Counted from the stretch's first letter, positions 43,714 through 53,913 are shown. The stretch is DNA of 64,000 nucleotides from Bacteroidales bacterium (GCA_028704385.1 JAQVLA010000004.1:124001-188000), one strand, 5' to 3'. Notes: a model not told the origin generated them from the letters alone. Numbers and translations are program-made.

Positions 43714-46143
43714 ATGTTCAACAAAATCATTCTTTTCGCCTTAGCAATGCTGCCTTTAGGGCTCGCAGCGCAATTCACCCTGCAGGGCGATGTTATCACG
43801 GCTGATAGTCGCGAAGCACTGGCAGGAGCACATCTCACACTTAATCCCGGGAATCAACATCTGGTTACAGATGTCCACGGGAAGTTTGAGTTTAAAAACC
43901 TCAAGACAGGCACATATGTGCTTAATGTAAGTTTTATCGGCTTCGAAAATGAAGTCGAAGAGATTCATTTACAGCAGGATGAAACCCTGTCCTTTGTGTT
44001 GAAGCCAGCGGCTTTTTTGCAGGATGAGGTCGTTGTGCGTGCTTCACGTCCTGAGCCTAAAACACCTTTGACTTACAGCGTGGTGGATGCTGCTGAGTTA
44101 AGAGAGAAAAACAGCGGAGCAGACCTGCCCTATCTGTTGCAACAGACACCTTCGCTGGTTGTCAGTTCAGATGCAGGTACAGGGATTGGCTACACCAGCA
44201 TGAGAATCAGAGGCACAGATATTTCACGTATCAATGTGACCATGAACGGGGTGCCGGTGAACGATCCTGAGTCGCACGGGGTATTCTTCGTTAACCTGCC
44301 TGATTTTGCTGCTTCGGTCGAGAATATTCACATTCAGCGCGGGGTTGGCACTTCAGCCAATGGGGCAGCAGCATTTGGTGCCAGCCTCAACATTAAAACA
44401 GAAGCACCTTCCGACATTGCCTTTACCCGATTTGAATCGCAGGCAGGCTCTTTTAATACCTTTCGCAACAGCCTTGGTTTTTCTACCGGACGCAGTTCAA
44501 AAGGCTTTGTGCTGGATGGCAGGCTGAGTCGCATCACCTCAGACGGCTATGTTGACAGGGGATGGGCCGACCTGAAATCTTACTATCTCTCAGCTTCATG
44601 GTCGAATGCCAATACTTTGATAAAACTTATCACCACAAGTGGTACGGAAACCACTTATCAGGCATGGAATGGTGTGCCAAAAGACAGCTTGAAAACTGCT
44701 TCCGGCAGACGGTATAATCCTGCTGGTGAGATGTTTAACAGTGATGGTGAATTTATTGGGTTTTATAAAAACCAAACCGATAATTACCAACAGGATTATT
44801 ATCAATTGCATATTGCCCATCAGTTTACAAGCTTTACCAGCCTTAGCGGAACAGCATTTCTTACTAAGGGAAAAGGCTATTACGAAAGCTGGAAAAACCA
44901 GCGAAAGTTTAGCGAATTTGATCTTCCGGATGTAATCATCGGATTGGATACGATAAGCCGGACTGATGTAGTCCAGCAAAAGTGGCTCGACAATGATTTT
45001 TATGGATTCAACCTGGCACTAAGGCATGATAAAGGACGACTGAACAGCACATTGGGTGCAGGCTGGAATCAATATGATGGGGATCATTTTGGTTATCTCA
45101 GCTGGGCACAATTTGCTTCGCAAAAAATGATCGAGGAACCCTGGTACACTAACACAGCTTTAAAGACAGATTTTAATTTTTTTCTGAAAAGTCTTTACAG
45201 GATGAGCAATTCCCTGAGTTTTTTTATCGATCTGCAATACAGGCATATTGACTACACCATGAAAGGTATTCATGATGATCTGCGGGATATCAGTCAGCAG
45301 CATAACTTTGATTTCTTTAATCCCAAAGCAGGTGTATTCTATACGATCAGCAGCCGCAGTCAGGCCTATTTGTCAGCTGCTGTTTCGCATCGCGAACCCA
45401 ATCGTTCAGTCTATCGTGATGCCGATCCCGGTCAGCAGATAAAACACGAGCAATTGATCAATCTTGAACTTGGATATGGATTCCAGTCATCCAGGCTGAA
45501 GTTTAATTCTAACGTATTTTACATGCACTACAACGATCAACTGGTGTTAACCGGTAAAATAAACAATGTTGGAGCACCCATACTTACCAATGTGCCTGCC
45601 AGTTATCGGTTGGGAATTGAAAATAGCCTGGAATACAGCATCAGCCGGAGGATTAGCATAGGTGGACACCTCAGCCTGAGCAGCAACAAAATCCTGAACT
45701 ATATCCATTATGTTGATAACTGGAACTATTGGGACGATCCTGATAATCAGCCCTATCAATACGCTTACGAGATGGGAACGACGGATATTTCATTTTCCCC
45801 TTCAGTAGTGGGTGGTTTCACGCTGGGAATTTTGCCTTTTGATGGCTTCGCGATCGACCTGACCGGAAGTTATGTCAGCCGTCAGTTTCTGGACAACACC
45901 TCCAACAAGGATAGAAGTCTTGACCCCTATTTTATCACAAACGCCAACATGCGTTATGTAGTTCCACAGTCAATATTTAAAAAGCTTGAACTCAAGCTAC
46001 AACTCAACAATCTCACCAGCCGCTGGTACGAAACCAATGGCTGGGTTTATCAGTATGTTCTGGATGATGAGGAATATACTATGGATGGCTATTTTCCGCA
46101 AGCCTTGCTGCATGGCATTGTTGGAGTATCAGTGATGTTCTGA
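43714..46143 (+). CDS. TonB-dependent receptor under TPP riboswitch control (thiamine uptake)
   Basis: 809 residues. Signal peptide to residue 19 (LGLAAQ), a carboxypeptidase-like domain (about 20-95: GDVITADSREALAGAHLTL, GKFEFKNLKTGTY), a plug (about 100-230: SMRIRGTDISRINVTMNGVP) and a 22-strand barrel ending GVSVMF. The upstream TPP riboswitch makes thiamine or a derivative the expected ligand, as proposed for OMthi-type receptors in Bacteroidota. No inner-membrane thiamine permease or TPP kinase follows, so the rest of the pathway must be encoded elsewhere. Confidence 0.9.
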   Translation: MFNKIILFALAMLPLGLAAQFTLQGDVITADSREALAGAHLTLNPGNQHLVTDVHGKFEFKNLKTGTYVLNVSFIGFENEVEEIHLQQDETLSFVLKPAAFLQDEVVVRASRPEPKTPLTYSVVDAAELREKNSGADLPYLLQQTPSLVVSSDAGTGIGYTSMRIRGTDISRINVTMNGVPVNDPESHGVFFVNLPDFAASVENIHIQRGVGTSANGAAAFGASLNIKTEAPSDIAFTRFESQAGSFNTFRNSLGFSTGRSSKGFVLDGRLSRITSDGYVDRGWADLKSYYLSASWSNANTLIKLITTSGTETTYQAWNGVPKDSLKTASGRRYNPAGEMFNSDGEFIGFYKNQTDNYQQDYYQLHIAHQFTSFTSLSGTAFLTKGKGYYESWKNQRKFSEFDLPDVIIGLDTISRTDVVQQKWLDNDFYGFNLALRHDKGRLNSTLGAGWNQYDGDHFGYLSWAQFASQKMIEEPWYTNTALKTDFNFFLKSLYRMSNSLSFFIDLQYRHIDYTMKGIHDDLRDISQQHNFDFFNPKAGVFYTISSRSQAYLSAAVSHREPNRSVYRDADPGQQIKHEQLINLELGYGFQSSRLKFNSNVFYMHYNDQLVLTGKINNVGAPILTNVPASYRLGIENSLEYSISRRISIGGHLSLSSNKILNYIHYVDNWNYWDDPDNQPYQYAYEMGTTDISFSPSVVGGFTLGILPFDGFAIDLTGSYVSRQFLDNTSNKDRSLDPYFITNANMRYVVPQSIFKKLELKLQLNNLTSRWYETNGWVYQYVLDDEEYTMDGYFPQALLHGIVGVSVMF

Positions 46144-46156
46144 TTTTGTTGATGGC

Positions 46157-46197
46157 AAAAAAAACTCCGGCCTGATCTTTCAAGCCGGAGTTTTTTT
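46157..46197. terminator. Bidirectional terminator after the thiamine receptor
   Basis: AAAACTCCGGC and GCCGGAGTTTT form a long stem with A- and T-runs on both sides. It serves the receptor and, in the other direction, the convergent ABM gene. Confidence 0.88.
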
Positions 46198-46516
46198 ATC
46201 GTGTAAGTATTTCGTAGGTTTTAAAACTGCTTTTCATGGGTGGCTCCTGTCCGTTTTTTACGGCTTCGGTAATGTCTTCAAAACCTCTTTTATGACCCTC
46301 AATAAATGCCTCGGATGATGTCCAGGCATTGAAGTGATCCTGGCTTTCCCAATGACTTACGATCAGGTACTCTGATTGTTGATCGTTGGGTTTGAGCACG
46401 TACATATGCTGAAAGCCCGGCATGGTATCAATGGCACCCGCACGTGTGGAGAACAACTCCTCAAAACGACTTTTATAACTTTCCTTACAACTGATAAAAT
46501 TTATAGCTACAAACAT
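46196..46516 (-). CDS. ABM-domain protein (HmoA/IsdG-like)
   Basis: 106 residues from ATG 46516; a longer frame upstream is rejected. The antibiotic-biosynthesis monooxygenase fold is seen in MFVAINFISCKESYKSRFEELF, MPGFQHMYVLKP, YLIVSHWESQDHFNAWTSSEAF and a following His of EGHKRG. The last resembles Bacillus HmoA/HmoB heme-degrading enzymes. The function could be heme degradation or a quinone-type monooxygenase. It is monocistronic. Confidence 0.8.
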   Translation of the reverse strand: MFVAINFISCKESYKSRFEELFSTRAGAIDTMPGFQHMYVLKPNDQQSEYLIVSHWESQDHFNAWTSSEAFIEGHKRGFEDITEAVKNGQEPPMKSSFKTYEILTR

Positions 46517-46684
46517 TTTAGTTGGATTAGTTGAAAACGAGATTATTTGCCGCACAAATAAAATTGAAATGTGAACCTGCTACCATCCCTTTATTTAGGT
46601 ATTTTTGAGTTTGTTCGTATTAAGAAACCAGACATTTTTTTTAGCAGCAGCAATCAGGATAAAGATGTTCTGTGAGATTTTTTC

Positions 46685-46692
46685 TACTTTTA
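46685..46692 (+). promoter_or_regulatory. Near-consensus -7 element TACTTTTA for acs
   Basis: Seven of eight positions fit, 9 bases before the ATG at 46702. Confidence 0.35.
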
Positions 46693-46701
46693 TCTTTTTA
46701 A

Positions 46702-48657
46702 ATGAAGTTTGATAGGCATCAAATCAAGCTGAATACTAACAATCAAATTCCTATATTTATGGTACCACAAATTTCCACCCTGGGTGGCTATATCTTTGAA
46801 TATCAAAAAAGTGTGACTAATCCGACCGGTTTTTGGGCGCATGTAGCCGATAGTTTTTTTTGGCGAAAAAAATGGGATTGTGTACTCGACTGGGATTTTG
46901 AGAAGGCTCGCGTGCAGTGGTATTCAGGTGCAAAACTGAATATCACAGAAAATATTTTTGAGCGACATCTGTTTTATCGGGGCAACCAAAAAGCTTTGAT
47001 CTGGGAGCCTAACGATCCGGCTGAACCTGTAAGGGAGTTAACCTACCAGGAGCTTTTTGATGAAGTAAAACGTTTTTCCAATGCGCTGCTACGTGCCGGT
47101 GTTAAGAAAGGCGACAGGGTAGGGATTTATTTGCCAATGGTTCCCGAATTGGTAATAGCCATGTTGGCCTGTGCAAGGATTGGAGCAGTTCATTCCATTG
47201 TTTTTGCCGGATTTTCGGCTCAATCGTTATCTGACAGAATGCTTGATGCCGGTGCCACCATTTTGATCACCGCTGATGGGGGTTTTCGTGGCAGCAAGAC
47301 CACTCCGCTCAAAGCCATTGCGGATGAAGCCATGGAAGGCTGTAATTGTGTGAAAAAGGCTGTCATACTGAGAAGAACGGGAGAGGACATTCAGATGAAA
47401 GCCGGAAGGGACATCTGGTGGGACGAATTTGTTGCCGGTGCATCTACTGATCATCAGGCCGAAGTGATGGACGCCGAAGATCCGCTTTTTATCCTTTACA
47501 CCAGTGGTTCAACCGGAAAACCCAAAGGACTGGTGCACACCACTGCCGGTTATATGGTTTATACGGCATACACTTTCAGGAATGTGTTTCAGTATGGCGA
47601 TGGCGATGTTTATTTCTGTAGCGCTGATATTGGCTGGATCACCGGACACAGCTACCTGGTTTATGGCCCCCTGCTTAATGGTGCTACCACTCTAATGTTC
47701 GAAGGCGTGCCCACCTGGCCTGATGCCGGACGCTATTGGGAGATTGTGGACAAGCACAAAGTGAATCAGTTCTATACTGCACCAACTGCCATCCGCTCGC
47801 TGATGGCACTGGGGATGGAATGGCTTGATGGCAAGCATCTTACAAGTCTCAAAGTGCTGGGAACTGTGGGTGAGCCAATCAACGAAGAAGCCTGGCACTG
47901 GTACCACGATCATATAGGCAAAAATCGCTGTCCTATTGTGGATACCTGGTGGCAAACCGAAACCGGTGGCATGATGATCAGTCCGCTGGCAGGTATCACG
48001 CCCACCAAACCCTCTTATGCCACCATGCCTCTGATGGGCATCCAGCCCGTGATCGTTGATCCTGAAGGGAAAGAACTTACAGGCAATAGTGTGGAAGGTA
48101 ACCTTTGTATAAAATATCCCTGGCCCGGCATAGCGCGCACCATCTGGGGCGATCATGAGCGCTTTGTGCAAACCTATTTTTCAACCTACAAAAAGTTGTA
48201 TTTCACCGGTGATGGCGTGAAACGTGATGAAGATGGTTATTATCGTATCCTGGGCAGGGTGGATGATGTGATCAACGTCTCTGGTCATCGGATGGGAACG
48301 GCAGAAATTGAGAATGCCATCAATGAGCATCCACTGGTGAGCGAATCGGCAGTGGTTGCTTATCCACACGATATCAAAGGACAGGGCATTTATGCCTATG
48401 TGGTTTGTACCGATTTTAGCACGGGAGGCGAAGAGGGAATCAGGCAATCAGTGCTGATGGCGGTATCAAAACTGATCGGGCCCTTTGCCAGACCAGATAA
48501 GATTCAGATTGTAAGTGGTTTGCCTAAGACAAGATCGGGCAAGATTATGCGACGTATCTTGCGCAAAATCGCTGAAGGCGAAACAGGTAACTTTGGTGAT
48601 ACCACCACTTTGCTGGATCCCGAAATTGTGGAGGAGATCATTAAGGGACGCTTGTAA
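46702..48657 (+). CDS. acs: Acetyl-CoA synthetase
   Basis: 651 residues. The motifs YTSGSTGKPKGLVH, TWWQTETGG, GRVDDVINVSGHRMGTAEIE and SGKIMRRILRK are those of Acs, with the regulatory and catalytic Lys614 in the last. It converts acetate to acetyl-CoA. The first 19 residues precede the usual family start, and ATG 46759 (MVPQISTLGGY) is a real alternative. The 48680-48715 region directly after carries the next promoter. Confidence 0.93.
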   Translation: MKFDRHQIKLNTNNQIPIFMVPQISTLGGYIFEYQKSVTNPTGFWAHVADSFFWRKKWDCVLDWDFEKARVQWYSGAKLNITENIFERHLFYRGNQKALIWEPNDPAEPVRELTYQELFDEVKRFSNALLRAGVKKGDRVGIYLPMVPELVIAMLACARIGAVHSIVFAGFSAQSLSDRMLDAGATILITADGGFRGSKTTPLKAIADEAMEGCNCVKKAVILRRTGEDIQMKAGRDIWWDEFVAGASTDHQAEVMDAEDPLFILYTSGSTGKPKGLVHTTAGYMVYTAYTFRNVFQYGDGDVYFCSADIGWITGHSYLVYGPLLNGATTLMFEGVPTWPDAGRYWEIVDKHKVNQFYTAPTAIRSLMALGMEWLDGKHLTSLKVLGTVGEPINEEAWHWYHDHIGKNRCPIVDTWWQTETGGMMISPLAGITPTKPSYATMPLMGIQPVIVDPEGKELTGNSVEGNLCIKYPWPGIARTIWGDHERFVQTYFSTYKKLYFTGDGVKRDEDGYYRILGRVDDVINVSGHRMGTAEIENAINEHPLVSESAVVAYPHDIKGQGIYAYVVCTDFSTGGEEGIRQSVLMAVSKLIGPFARPDKIQIVSGLPKTRSGKIMRRILRKIAEGETGNFGDTTTLLDPEIVEEIIKGRL

Positions 48658-48694
48658 ACTTTGATGCAACAGCATTTAAATGATGTGTAAATAC

Positions 48695-48702
48695 TATTTT
48701 TG
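48695..48702 (+). promoter_or_regulatory. -7 element TATTTTTG of the propeller-prohibitin unit
   Basis: Perfect match. It excludes the ATG at 48680 and gives an mRNA starting near 48707-48710, almost on the ATG at 48716. Confidence 0.6.
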
Positions 48703-48715
48703 CGCAATGGTTTGG

Positions 48716-49579
48716 ATGCGATTGTTTGCTATTCTTTTTCTGCCCGGTCTGCTTTTTAGTCAAAATCCTTCTTCACAGCTTGAATTGATCCTCAATGCGC
48801 GATGGAATGTGCAGGATGCCGGAATCAATAGAGATGGCCAGTATTTTATCCTAAGTCGTCTTGCAGAAGGGAATAAACTTTTTTTGTGGCATCCAGAAGT
48901 TGCTGCAATAAATGAAGTGAAATGGCCTGGAATGGAGCCTCAGCAAGCTTTCTGGACGCAATCAGGAAAACTTATTGTTGCCTCCGAAGATCGTTTTTTT
49001 GAAGTCAGGCAGAAAAAAATCATTCCTTTGATGACTGATCGTGATATACAGGCTTACGATCCACAATTGAATCATACTGAGAATTTACTGCTTTTTCGGG
49101 GAAGAAGGCCTAACCAGTCAGAAGCAAGCTTGTTTACGTTTGATTTTATTTACCAAAATCTGAATCAGTTTGAGGGTACCGAAGGTTGCCGCTATGCCAG
49201 CTGGTCGCCCTCGGATGAATTAATTGTTTGCACAACAACCGAAAACAACAGGCAGGTATTAAAGCTATTTCATTGGTATGCAAAACCATACAATGTCATT
49301 CAAAATGATACACTCGATTTCATTCAGGCCATTTGGTCAGAAAGTGATTATCGGTTATTTGCCTTAGCTTCAGGCAAAAAGCAGACCTATATCATCAATG
49401 TCAGAAAAGACGGTAGCAAACCGGAAATTGTATGGCAAGCAAAAAAATCACTACATTTACTGCATTATCTGTCGGAGCAAAATAAAATCCTGGCAATAGA
49501 AGAAACTATGGATGGCCATAAGCAGTTGATATCAATTGATTTAACTGAACATTATTCTATTTATCCGATTAAACCTTAA
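48716..49579 (+). CDS. Secreted beta-propeller-like protein of unknown function
   Basis: 287 residues from ATG 48716 (48707 is an alternative). A signal peptide (MRLFAILFLPGLLFSQ) precedes repeats with Trp and Asp pairs such as RYASWSPSDELIV and FIQAIWSESDYRLFAL, which resemble TolB/WD40-like blades; about five blades can be counted loosely. No catalytic motif was seen. It lies 11 bp before the prohibitin gene, so the two are one operon; a shared envelope role is inferred. Confidence 0.7.
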   Translation: MRLFAILFLPGLLFSQNPSSQLELILNARWNVQDAGINRDGQYFILSRLAEGNKLFLWHPEVAAINEVKWPGMEPQQAFWTQSGKLIVASEDRFFEVRQKKIIPLMTDRDIQAYDPQLNHTENLLLFRGRRPNQSEASLFTFDFIYQNLNQFEGTEGCRYASWSPSDELIVCTTTENNRQVLKLFHWYAKPYNVIQNDTLDFIQAIWSESDYRLFALASGKKQTYIINVRKDGSKPEIVWQAKKSLHLLHYLSEQNKILAIEETMDGHKQLISIDLTEHYSIYPIKP

Positions 49580-49590
49580 ATACAATACCT

Positions 49591-50430
49591 ATGAATCAAC
49601 AACAACAAAACCTTGATTTTAAAAAGATTTTACCCATTGCCATCATTGTTGGGGCAGTGCTGATCCTGATTATTTTCTGGAGCAGAATGACGATTACCAT
49701 CCCTGCCGGTCATGGCGGTGTACTTTTTAGGCTTTTTGCAGGCGGTGTCGATACTGAAACGACTTACAAGGAAGGATTTCATTTTTTGGCTCCCTGGAAT
49801 ACGATGTATCTTTACGAAACCCGTCAGCAGGAAGTAGCCGAAGAAATGAATGTTTTATCCTCAAACGGATTGGAAATCAGGGTTGATTTTTCGGCCTGGT
49901 ATCAGCCCAATTGGGATAAGCTGGGGCTTTTACATTCACAGATTGGGACTGATTATATGCGACGCGTGGTTATTCCATCCCTGAGATCAGCCGCCCGTTC
50001 GGTGGTTGGCCGCTACACTCCGGAGCAGATTTATTCTACCAAGCGCGATGCCATTCAGGTTGAGATTTTTGATGAGACAAAGAAATTGCTCGACCAAAAA
50101 TACGTACAACTCAATCAGGTGCTGATTCGCTCCATAACGCTTCCGCCAACAATCAAAACAGCTATCGAAAGCAAACTTAAGCAAGAGCAGGAAGCACTCG
50201 AATATGAGTTTAAACTTGAAAAGGCCGAGCAGGAAGCCGAACGTCAGCGTATTGATGCTGAGGGCAAAGCGCGCGCTAATAAAATTTTAAGTGCAAGTAT
50301 TACAGAGTCAATTCTGCGCGAGAAAGGAATAAATGCAACCCTGAAGTTGGCAGAATCTCCAAATTCAAAGGTGGTAATTATTGGTAATTCAGCAGATGGC
50401 TTGCCAATCATCCTGGGTGATAATAAATAG
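49591..50430 (+). CDS. Prohibitin-family (SPFH) membrane protein
   Basis: 279 residues. One N-terminal membrane segment (about 13-30) is followed by an SPFH domain (TITIPAGHGGVLFRLFAGGV to about residue 195) and a long helix rich in Glu, Lys and Ala (195-245, EQEAERQRIDAEGKARANKIL), as in prohibitins. Such proteins form large rings on membranes and modulate proteases such as FtsH. It is coupled to the secreted propeller protein and ends at a terminator. Confidence 0.92.
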   Translation: MNQQQQNLDFKKILPIAIIVGAVLILIIFWSRMTITIPAGHGGVLFRLFAGGVDTETTYKEGFHFLAPWNTMYLYETRQQEVAEEMNVLSSNGLEIRVDFSAWYQPNWDKLGLLHSQIGTDYMRRVVIPSLRSAARSVVGRYTPEQIYSTKRDAIQVEIFDETKKLLDQKYVQLNQVLIRSITLPPTIKTAIESKLKQEQEALEYEFKLEKAEQEAERQRIDAEGKARANKILSASITESILREKGINATLKLAESPNSKVVIIGNSADGLPIILGDNK

Positions 50431-50444
50431 TTTTAGGATACCTC

Positions 50445-50483
50445 AAAAAAAAACGCTCTGATTTTTAAGTCGGAGCGTTTTTT
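50445..50483 (+). terminator. Terminator after the prohibitin gene
   Basis: AAAACGCTCTGA and TCGGAGCGTTTT form a stem with a short AT loop, flanked by A- and T-runs. Confidence 0.88.
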
Positions 50484-50506
50484 GTTGGCAACTTTTTGAT
50501 TTGTCT

Positions 50507-50514
50507 TACTTTTG
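50507..50514 (+). promoter_or_regulatory. -7 element TACTTTTG for smpB
   Basis: Perfect match 8 bases before the smpB ATG, with TTTG at 50481-50484 as -33. A leader of only one to three bases is implied. Confidence 0.6.
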
Positions 50515-50522
50515 CACTTCCT

Positions 50523-50975
50523 ATGAAACCACAAACGATCAGAATTAAAAACCGCAGAGCCAGCTTTGAATATTTTCTGGAAGAAAAATTTGTTGCCGGA
50601 ATGGTGCTCACCGGCACCGAAATTAAATCCATCAGGCTGGGCAAAGTAAGCCTCAATGAGGCCTATTGTGTTTTTATGAAGGACGAACTATTCGTAAAAG
50701 AAATGCATATCGCTGAATACAGCTTTGGAACCTATAACAATCACGACCCAAAACGCGACAGAAAACTTTTGATGACTGCCCGCGAGCTCAAAAAGTTACG
50801 AACAAAAGTGAATGAAAAGGGTTATACCATAGTTCCGGTGGTGTTGTTTGTAAACGAAAAAGGCCTGGCCAAACTCGAAATAGCCCTCGCAAAAGGGAAA
50901 CATCATTACGACAAACGAGAAGACCTCAAAAAGAAAGACAGCAAACGCGAGCTGGACCGGTTGAAGAATTTCTAA
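50523..50975 (+). CDS. smpB: SsrA-binding protein SmpB
   Basis: 150 residues from ATG 50523. The OB-fold has [31 protein letters not shown] in pieces, [13 protein letters not shown] and the basic C-terminal tail [20 protein letters not shown]. It binds tmRNA and rescues stalled ribosomes. The tmRNA gene is not in the window. It lies 12 bp before a thioredoxin-like gene. Confidence 0.97.
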   Translation: MKPQTIRIKNRRASFEYFLEEKFVAGMVLTGTEIKSIRLGKVSLNEAYCVFMKDELFVKEMHIAEYSFGTYNNHDPKRDRKLLMTARELKKLRTKVNEKGYTIVPVVLFVNEKGLAKLEIALAKGKHHYDKREDLKKKDSKRELDRLKNF

Positions 50976-50987
50976 TGTATTTGGATC

Positions 50988-51524
50988 ATGACAAAGACGA
51001 TTATTGCAGCTGTATTACTCTTTCTTGTTTCTTATTCGGCTGTGACTCAAGAAACTAAAATAGACTGGCTCGATTTTGAAACAGCAGTCGAAAAGATGAA
51101 GACAAAGCCCAAAAAGATATTTATTGATATGTACACCGACTGGTGTGGCTGGTGTAAAAAAATGGATAAAGAAACCTTTGCCAATCCGGTTATCGCGGCC
51201 TATATGCAGGAAAATTTTTATATGGTGAAATTCGATGCCGAACGCTCCGATACTGTGGTTTTTGCCAATCGGACTTTTGTGAACCCCAATCCTGGCAAAT
51301 CGCGCAGCTCGCACGAACTGGCGCAGGCTTTGCTGCAGGGCAAGATGTCGTATCCAAGTTATGTTTTCATGAACGAAGAAATGCGGATCATCAGTGTTGT
51401 TCCGGGTTTTTTCCCTGCTCAGAATTTTGAACCGGTGATTCATTTCTTTGGCAGCAATGCCTATAAGGATCAAGATTGGGAAACATATGGCAAATCTTTT
51501 AAAGGAAAGCTCACAGGGAAATAA
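50988..51524 (+). CDS. Periplasmic thioredoxin-like protein
   Basis: 178 residues. A signal peptide (about residues 1-21) is followed by a thioredoxin fold with DWCGWCKKM: Cys53 and Cys56 form CGWC. SYPSYVFM supplies the cis-Pro position. The DUF255/thioredoxin-7 subgroup fits best. It should act in disulfide exchange in the periplasm. It is cotranscribed with smpB. Confidence 0.9.
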   Translation: MTKTIIAAVLLFLVSYSAVTQETKIDWLDFETAVEKMKTKPKKIFIDMYTDWCGWCKKMDKETFANPVIAAYMQENFYMVKFDAERSDTVVFANRTFVNPNPGKSRSSHELAQALLQGKMSYPSYVFMNEEMRIISVVPGFFPAQNFEPVIHFFGSNAYKDQDWETYGKSFKGKLTGK

Positions 51525-51550
51525 AAAAGCCCCTTTGCAGAGGCTTTTTT
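51523..51550 (+). terminator. Terminator after the thioredoxin-like gene
   Basis: AAAAAAGCC and GGCTTTTTT enclose a 10-nt loop with a T-run; it may serve the convergent receptor gene as well. Confidence 0.85.
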
Positions 51551-51580
51551 ATACAAACTTATTTACTTAAACTTTAATTT

Positions 51581-53866
51581 CTACAGCAGATTTCCGGCTT
51601 TTAGTCCGATAAAAATTGTTCTGGGTTTCATCGGGCCATACATATAACCCGCATCCCGGTTTACACCATAGTCAAAATCTGACTGATAACTGTTGAAGAT
51701 GTTCTGAACTCCTGCTTCCAACTTCATATCAAATGCTTGTCCAACAGCAATCTGATACGCAAATTTCAGATTGATATCGGCAAAGGATTTTGTGGTTTTT
51801 AGCTGATCCTGTGCGATATAACCGGAAAAATGAGGAACTTTCATGGGGCCGGTAAATGTGCCGGTAAAAGCACTTGACCATTTTTTGCTTAAAGCAGTTG
51901 TAAGTGTGAAATAACCATACAGATCAGGAGATTTCGGAAGCGAATGCATTAAAGCTGTTTCCGGATCATCGCTCCAGGCTTCGGCTTTCTTATACCTGCT
52001 GTGCTGCCAGGTGAACCCAAACTGAAGTTGATTTCTGGAATCAAAGGCAATTCGGTTTTCCAGATTGATGCCGTAAACCCTGGCTCCCGAGCCGTTTCTT
52101 CTTTCAACGATCAGGTTGCCGTTTGCATCAGTTTCGAGGCTCTGCAATACAAACACATCATCCAGTGAAGTATAAAATCCTTCCAGCATCAGATTGCTTT
52201 CCTTCCCGAAAATTTTGAGGTAATAATCCAGCGAGCTGCTCACACTCAGCGAATATTCTGGCCTGAGGTCAGGTGCCAGCTGAATCAGCATCACACCTCC
52301 ATTAACTGCCAGGATATGCAAATCTTCGTCAAAAGCCTGTGGTGCCCGATAACCGGTAGAAAAGCTACTGCGCCATTGCAAATCGGGTTTCAGATCACGA
52401 AGATAGGTAAGTCGCGGGCTTACAATGAAGCGGTCTATCAGATTATGCTTGTCGAGCCTGGCGCCCAGCAATATGCTGCTTTTCGTGAACTTCCACTCAC
52501 TTTGTGCAAAAAGTCCGGCAATTGTGATATCTTGTTTCAAATCGCGTCCGTAGCCAGGCATGCGATCGTGCATGGAATTGAGCTGCAACTCAAAGCCGGT
52601 GGTAATATTAGCTTCGGCAAACAGAAACCGATCTGTTTTCAAATGATATTGGAAACCATTCACACTGGACAGATCTGTGGTGCTTCCATAGGCGTTTGGA
52701 TCCTGCTCTACACCATAATAGCTTTGACGATCAATGTGTTGGAGTGAAGTGTAAAGCGTGTATTTATTTTTGAGGTTTTTGCTGTAAATATCCAATGCCA
52801 GCTCACCCCCGTTGATTTTATGATCGGTTTGTTCGGTGATATCCGTTTCGTGCGGTTGCAGGTCAAACTTATTCCCGCCTCTGCGAAACTCGCTGATATA
52901 ATGATAGGTAGCTGAGAGCTTGGTGAAGGAATTAAATTTGTAATAGGTACGAAAACCAAGGCCATCAGATTCTATCAGGCCAAGTTCAGAAAATCCGTCA
53001 CCATTGGCATCATAATGATCTCGTTTTCGGTTCACTGCAAAAACATTGATACCGGCCATTCGGTTATCAGAAACAAAGGAACCATTCAGGCTGAGGTTGC
53101 GGTCAACCGCTGTTCCATCAATCAAAGCCGAATTGAAACTGCCTTCGAAGGTGTTTTTCACTGGTTCACGTGTGATCACATTGATGGTTCCGGCAATGGC
53201 ATTGGATCCATAAAGTGCAGAACCTCCGCCTCTTACTACTTCTATCTTCTCAATCATTGCTACTGGAATTTGTTCAATACCATAAACTCCGCTCAAAGCA
53301 CTAAATATGGAACGGCTGTCAATCAAGATCTGGGAATAGGGGCCTTCCAGTCCATTGATGCGAACCTGCTGAAAACCACAGTTCTGGCAGTTGTTCTCGA
53401 TACGTAAGCCAGGCTGAAAATTCAGTCCATCGGCCATGCACACGGCACTATTTGTCTCAAGCTGTTTCAATCCAATCACATTTACAATCACAGGAGCTTG
53501 TTGCCGGCTGGTTTCGTGGCGGTTAGCTGTAACAACCACTTCATGTAGCCCAATCAGGTCTTTTGTTAGCTCAACCTTGACTTCCTGATATTTACGATAG
53601 CCGGTAATTGTCAGCTGCTGTGGTTTATAGCCTACCGATTGTATTTTTAAACTGTAATGAGCCTGCTTGATGGTCTCCAACAAAAAATGGCCGTGTTCAT
53701 CAGCAATAGTGCCGGTTGTGGTTCCTTCGATACTTACTGTGGCAAAAGGTACAGGCTGATTGTTCGAGGTTACGATGCCTCTGAGTGTGAAAGGTGGCTC
53801 ATTAGCCAGTAGCGGAAGGGCAAACACTCCCACTAACAGTATGATAAGATACTGAATCCGTGACAT
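51581..53866 (-). CDS. TonB-dependent receptor with a Cys pair in the plug (metal-type)
   Basis: 761 residues. Signal peptide to about residue 21, a carboxypeptidase-like domain (28-105: GIVTSNNQPVPFATVSI), a plug (about 115-235) containing NNCQNCGFQQVRINGLEG, and a barrel ending FIGLKAGNLL. The paired Cys of NNCQNCG is typical of a Bacteroidota receptor group that I associate with metal or metallophore uptake; the ligand is unproven. The gene follows a small His-rich secreted protein 47 bp upstream on the same strand, which supports a metal role. Confidence 0.88.
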   Translation of the reverse strand: MSRIQYLIILLVGVFALPLLANEPPFTLRGIVTSNNQPVPFATVSIEGTTTGTIADEHGHFLLETIKQAHYSLKIQSVGYKPQQLTITGYRKYQEVKVELTKDLIGLHEVVVTANRHETSRQQAPVIVNVIGLKQLETNSAVCMADGLNFQPGLRIENNCQNCGFQQVRINGLEGPYSQILIDSRSIFSALSGVYGIEQIPVAMIEKIEVVRGGGSALYGSNAIAGTINVITREPVKNTFEGSFNSALIDGTAVDRNLSLNGSFVSDNRMAGINVFAVNRKRDHYDANGDGFSELGLIESDGLGFRTYYKFNSFTKLSATYHYISEFRRGGNKFDLQPHETDITEQTDHKINGGELALDIYSKNLKNKYTLYTSLQHIDRQSYYGVEQDPNAYGSTTDLSSVNGFQYHLKTDRFLFAEANITTGFELQLNSMHDRMPGYGRDLKQDITIAGLFAQSEWKFTKSSILLGARLDKHNLIDRFIVSPRLTYLRDLKPDLQWRSSFSTGYRAPQAFDEDLHILAVNGGVMLIQLAPDLRPEYSLSVSSSLDYYLKIFGKESNLMLEGFYTSLDDVFVLQSLETDANGNLIVERRNGSGARVYGINLENRIAFDSRNQLQFGFTWQHSRYKKAEAWSDDPETALMHSLPKSPDLYGYFTLTTALSKKWSSAFTGTFTGPMKVPHFSGYIAQDQLKTTKSFADINLKFAYQIAVGQAFDMKLEAGVQNIFNSYQSDFDYGVNRDAGYMYGPMKPRTIFIGLKAGNLL

Positions 53867-53913
53867 ATTAAATATTTTTAGGTGTAAAATTTCGAAAAGA
53901 CAACTACAGGATC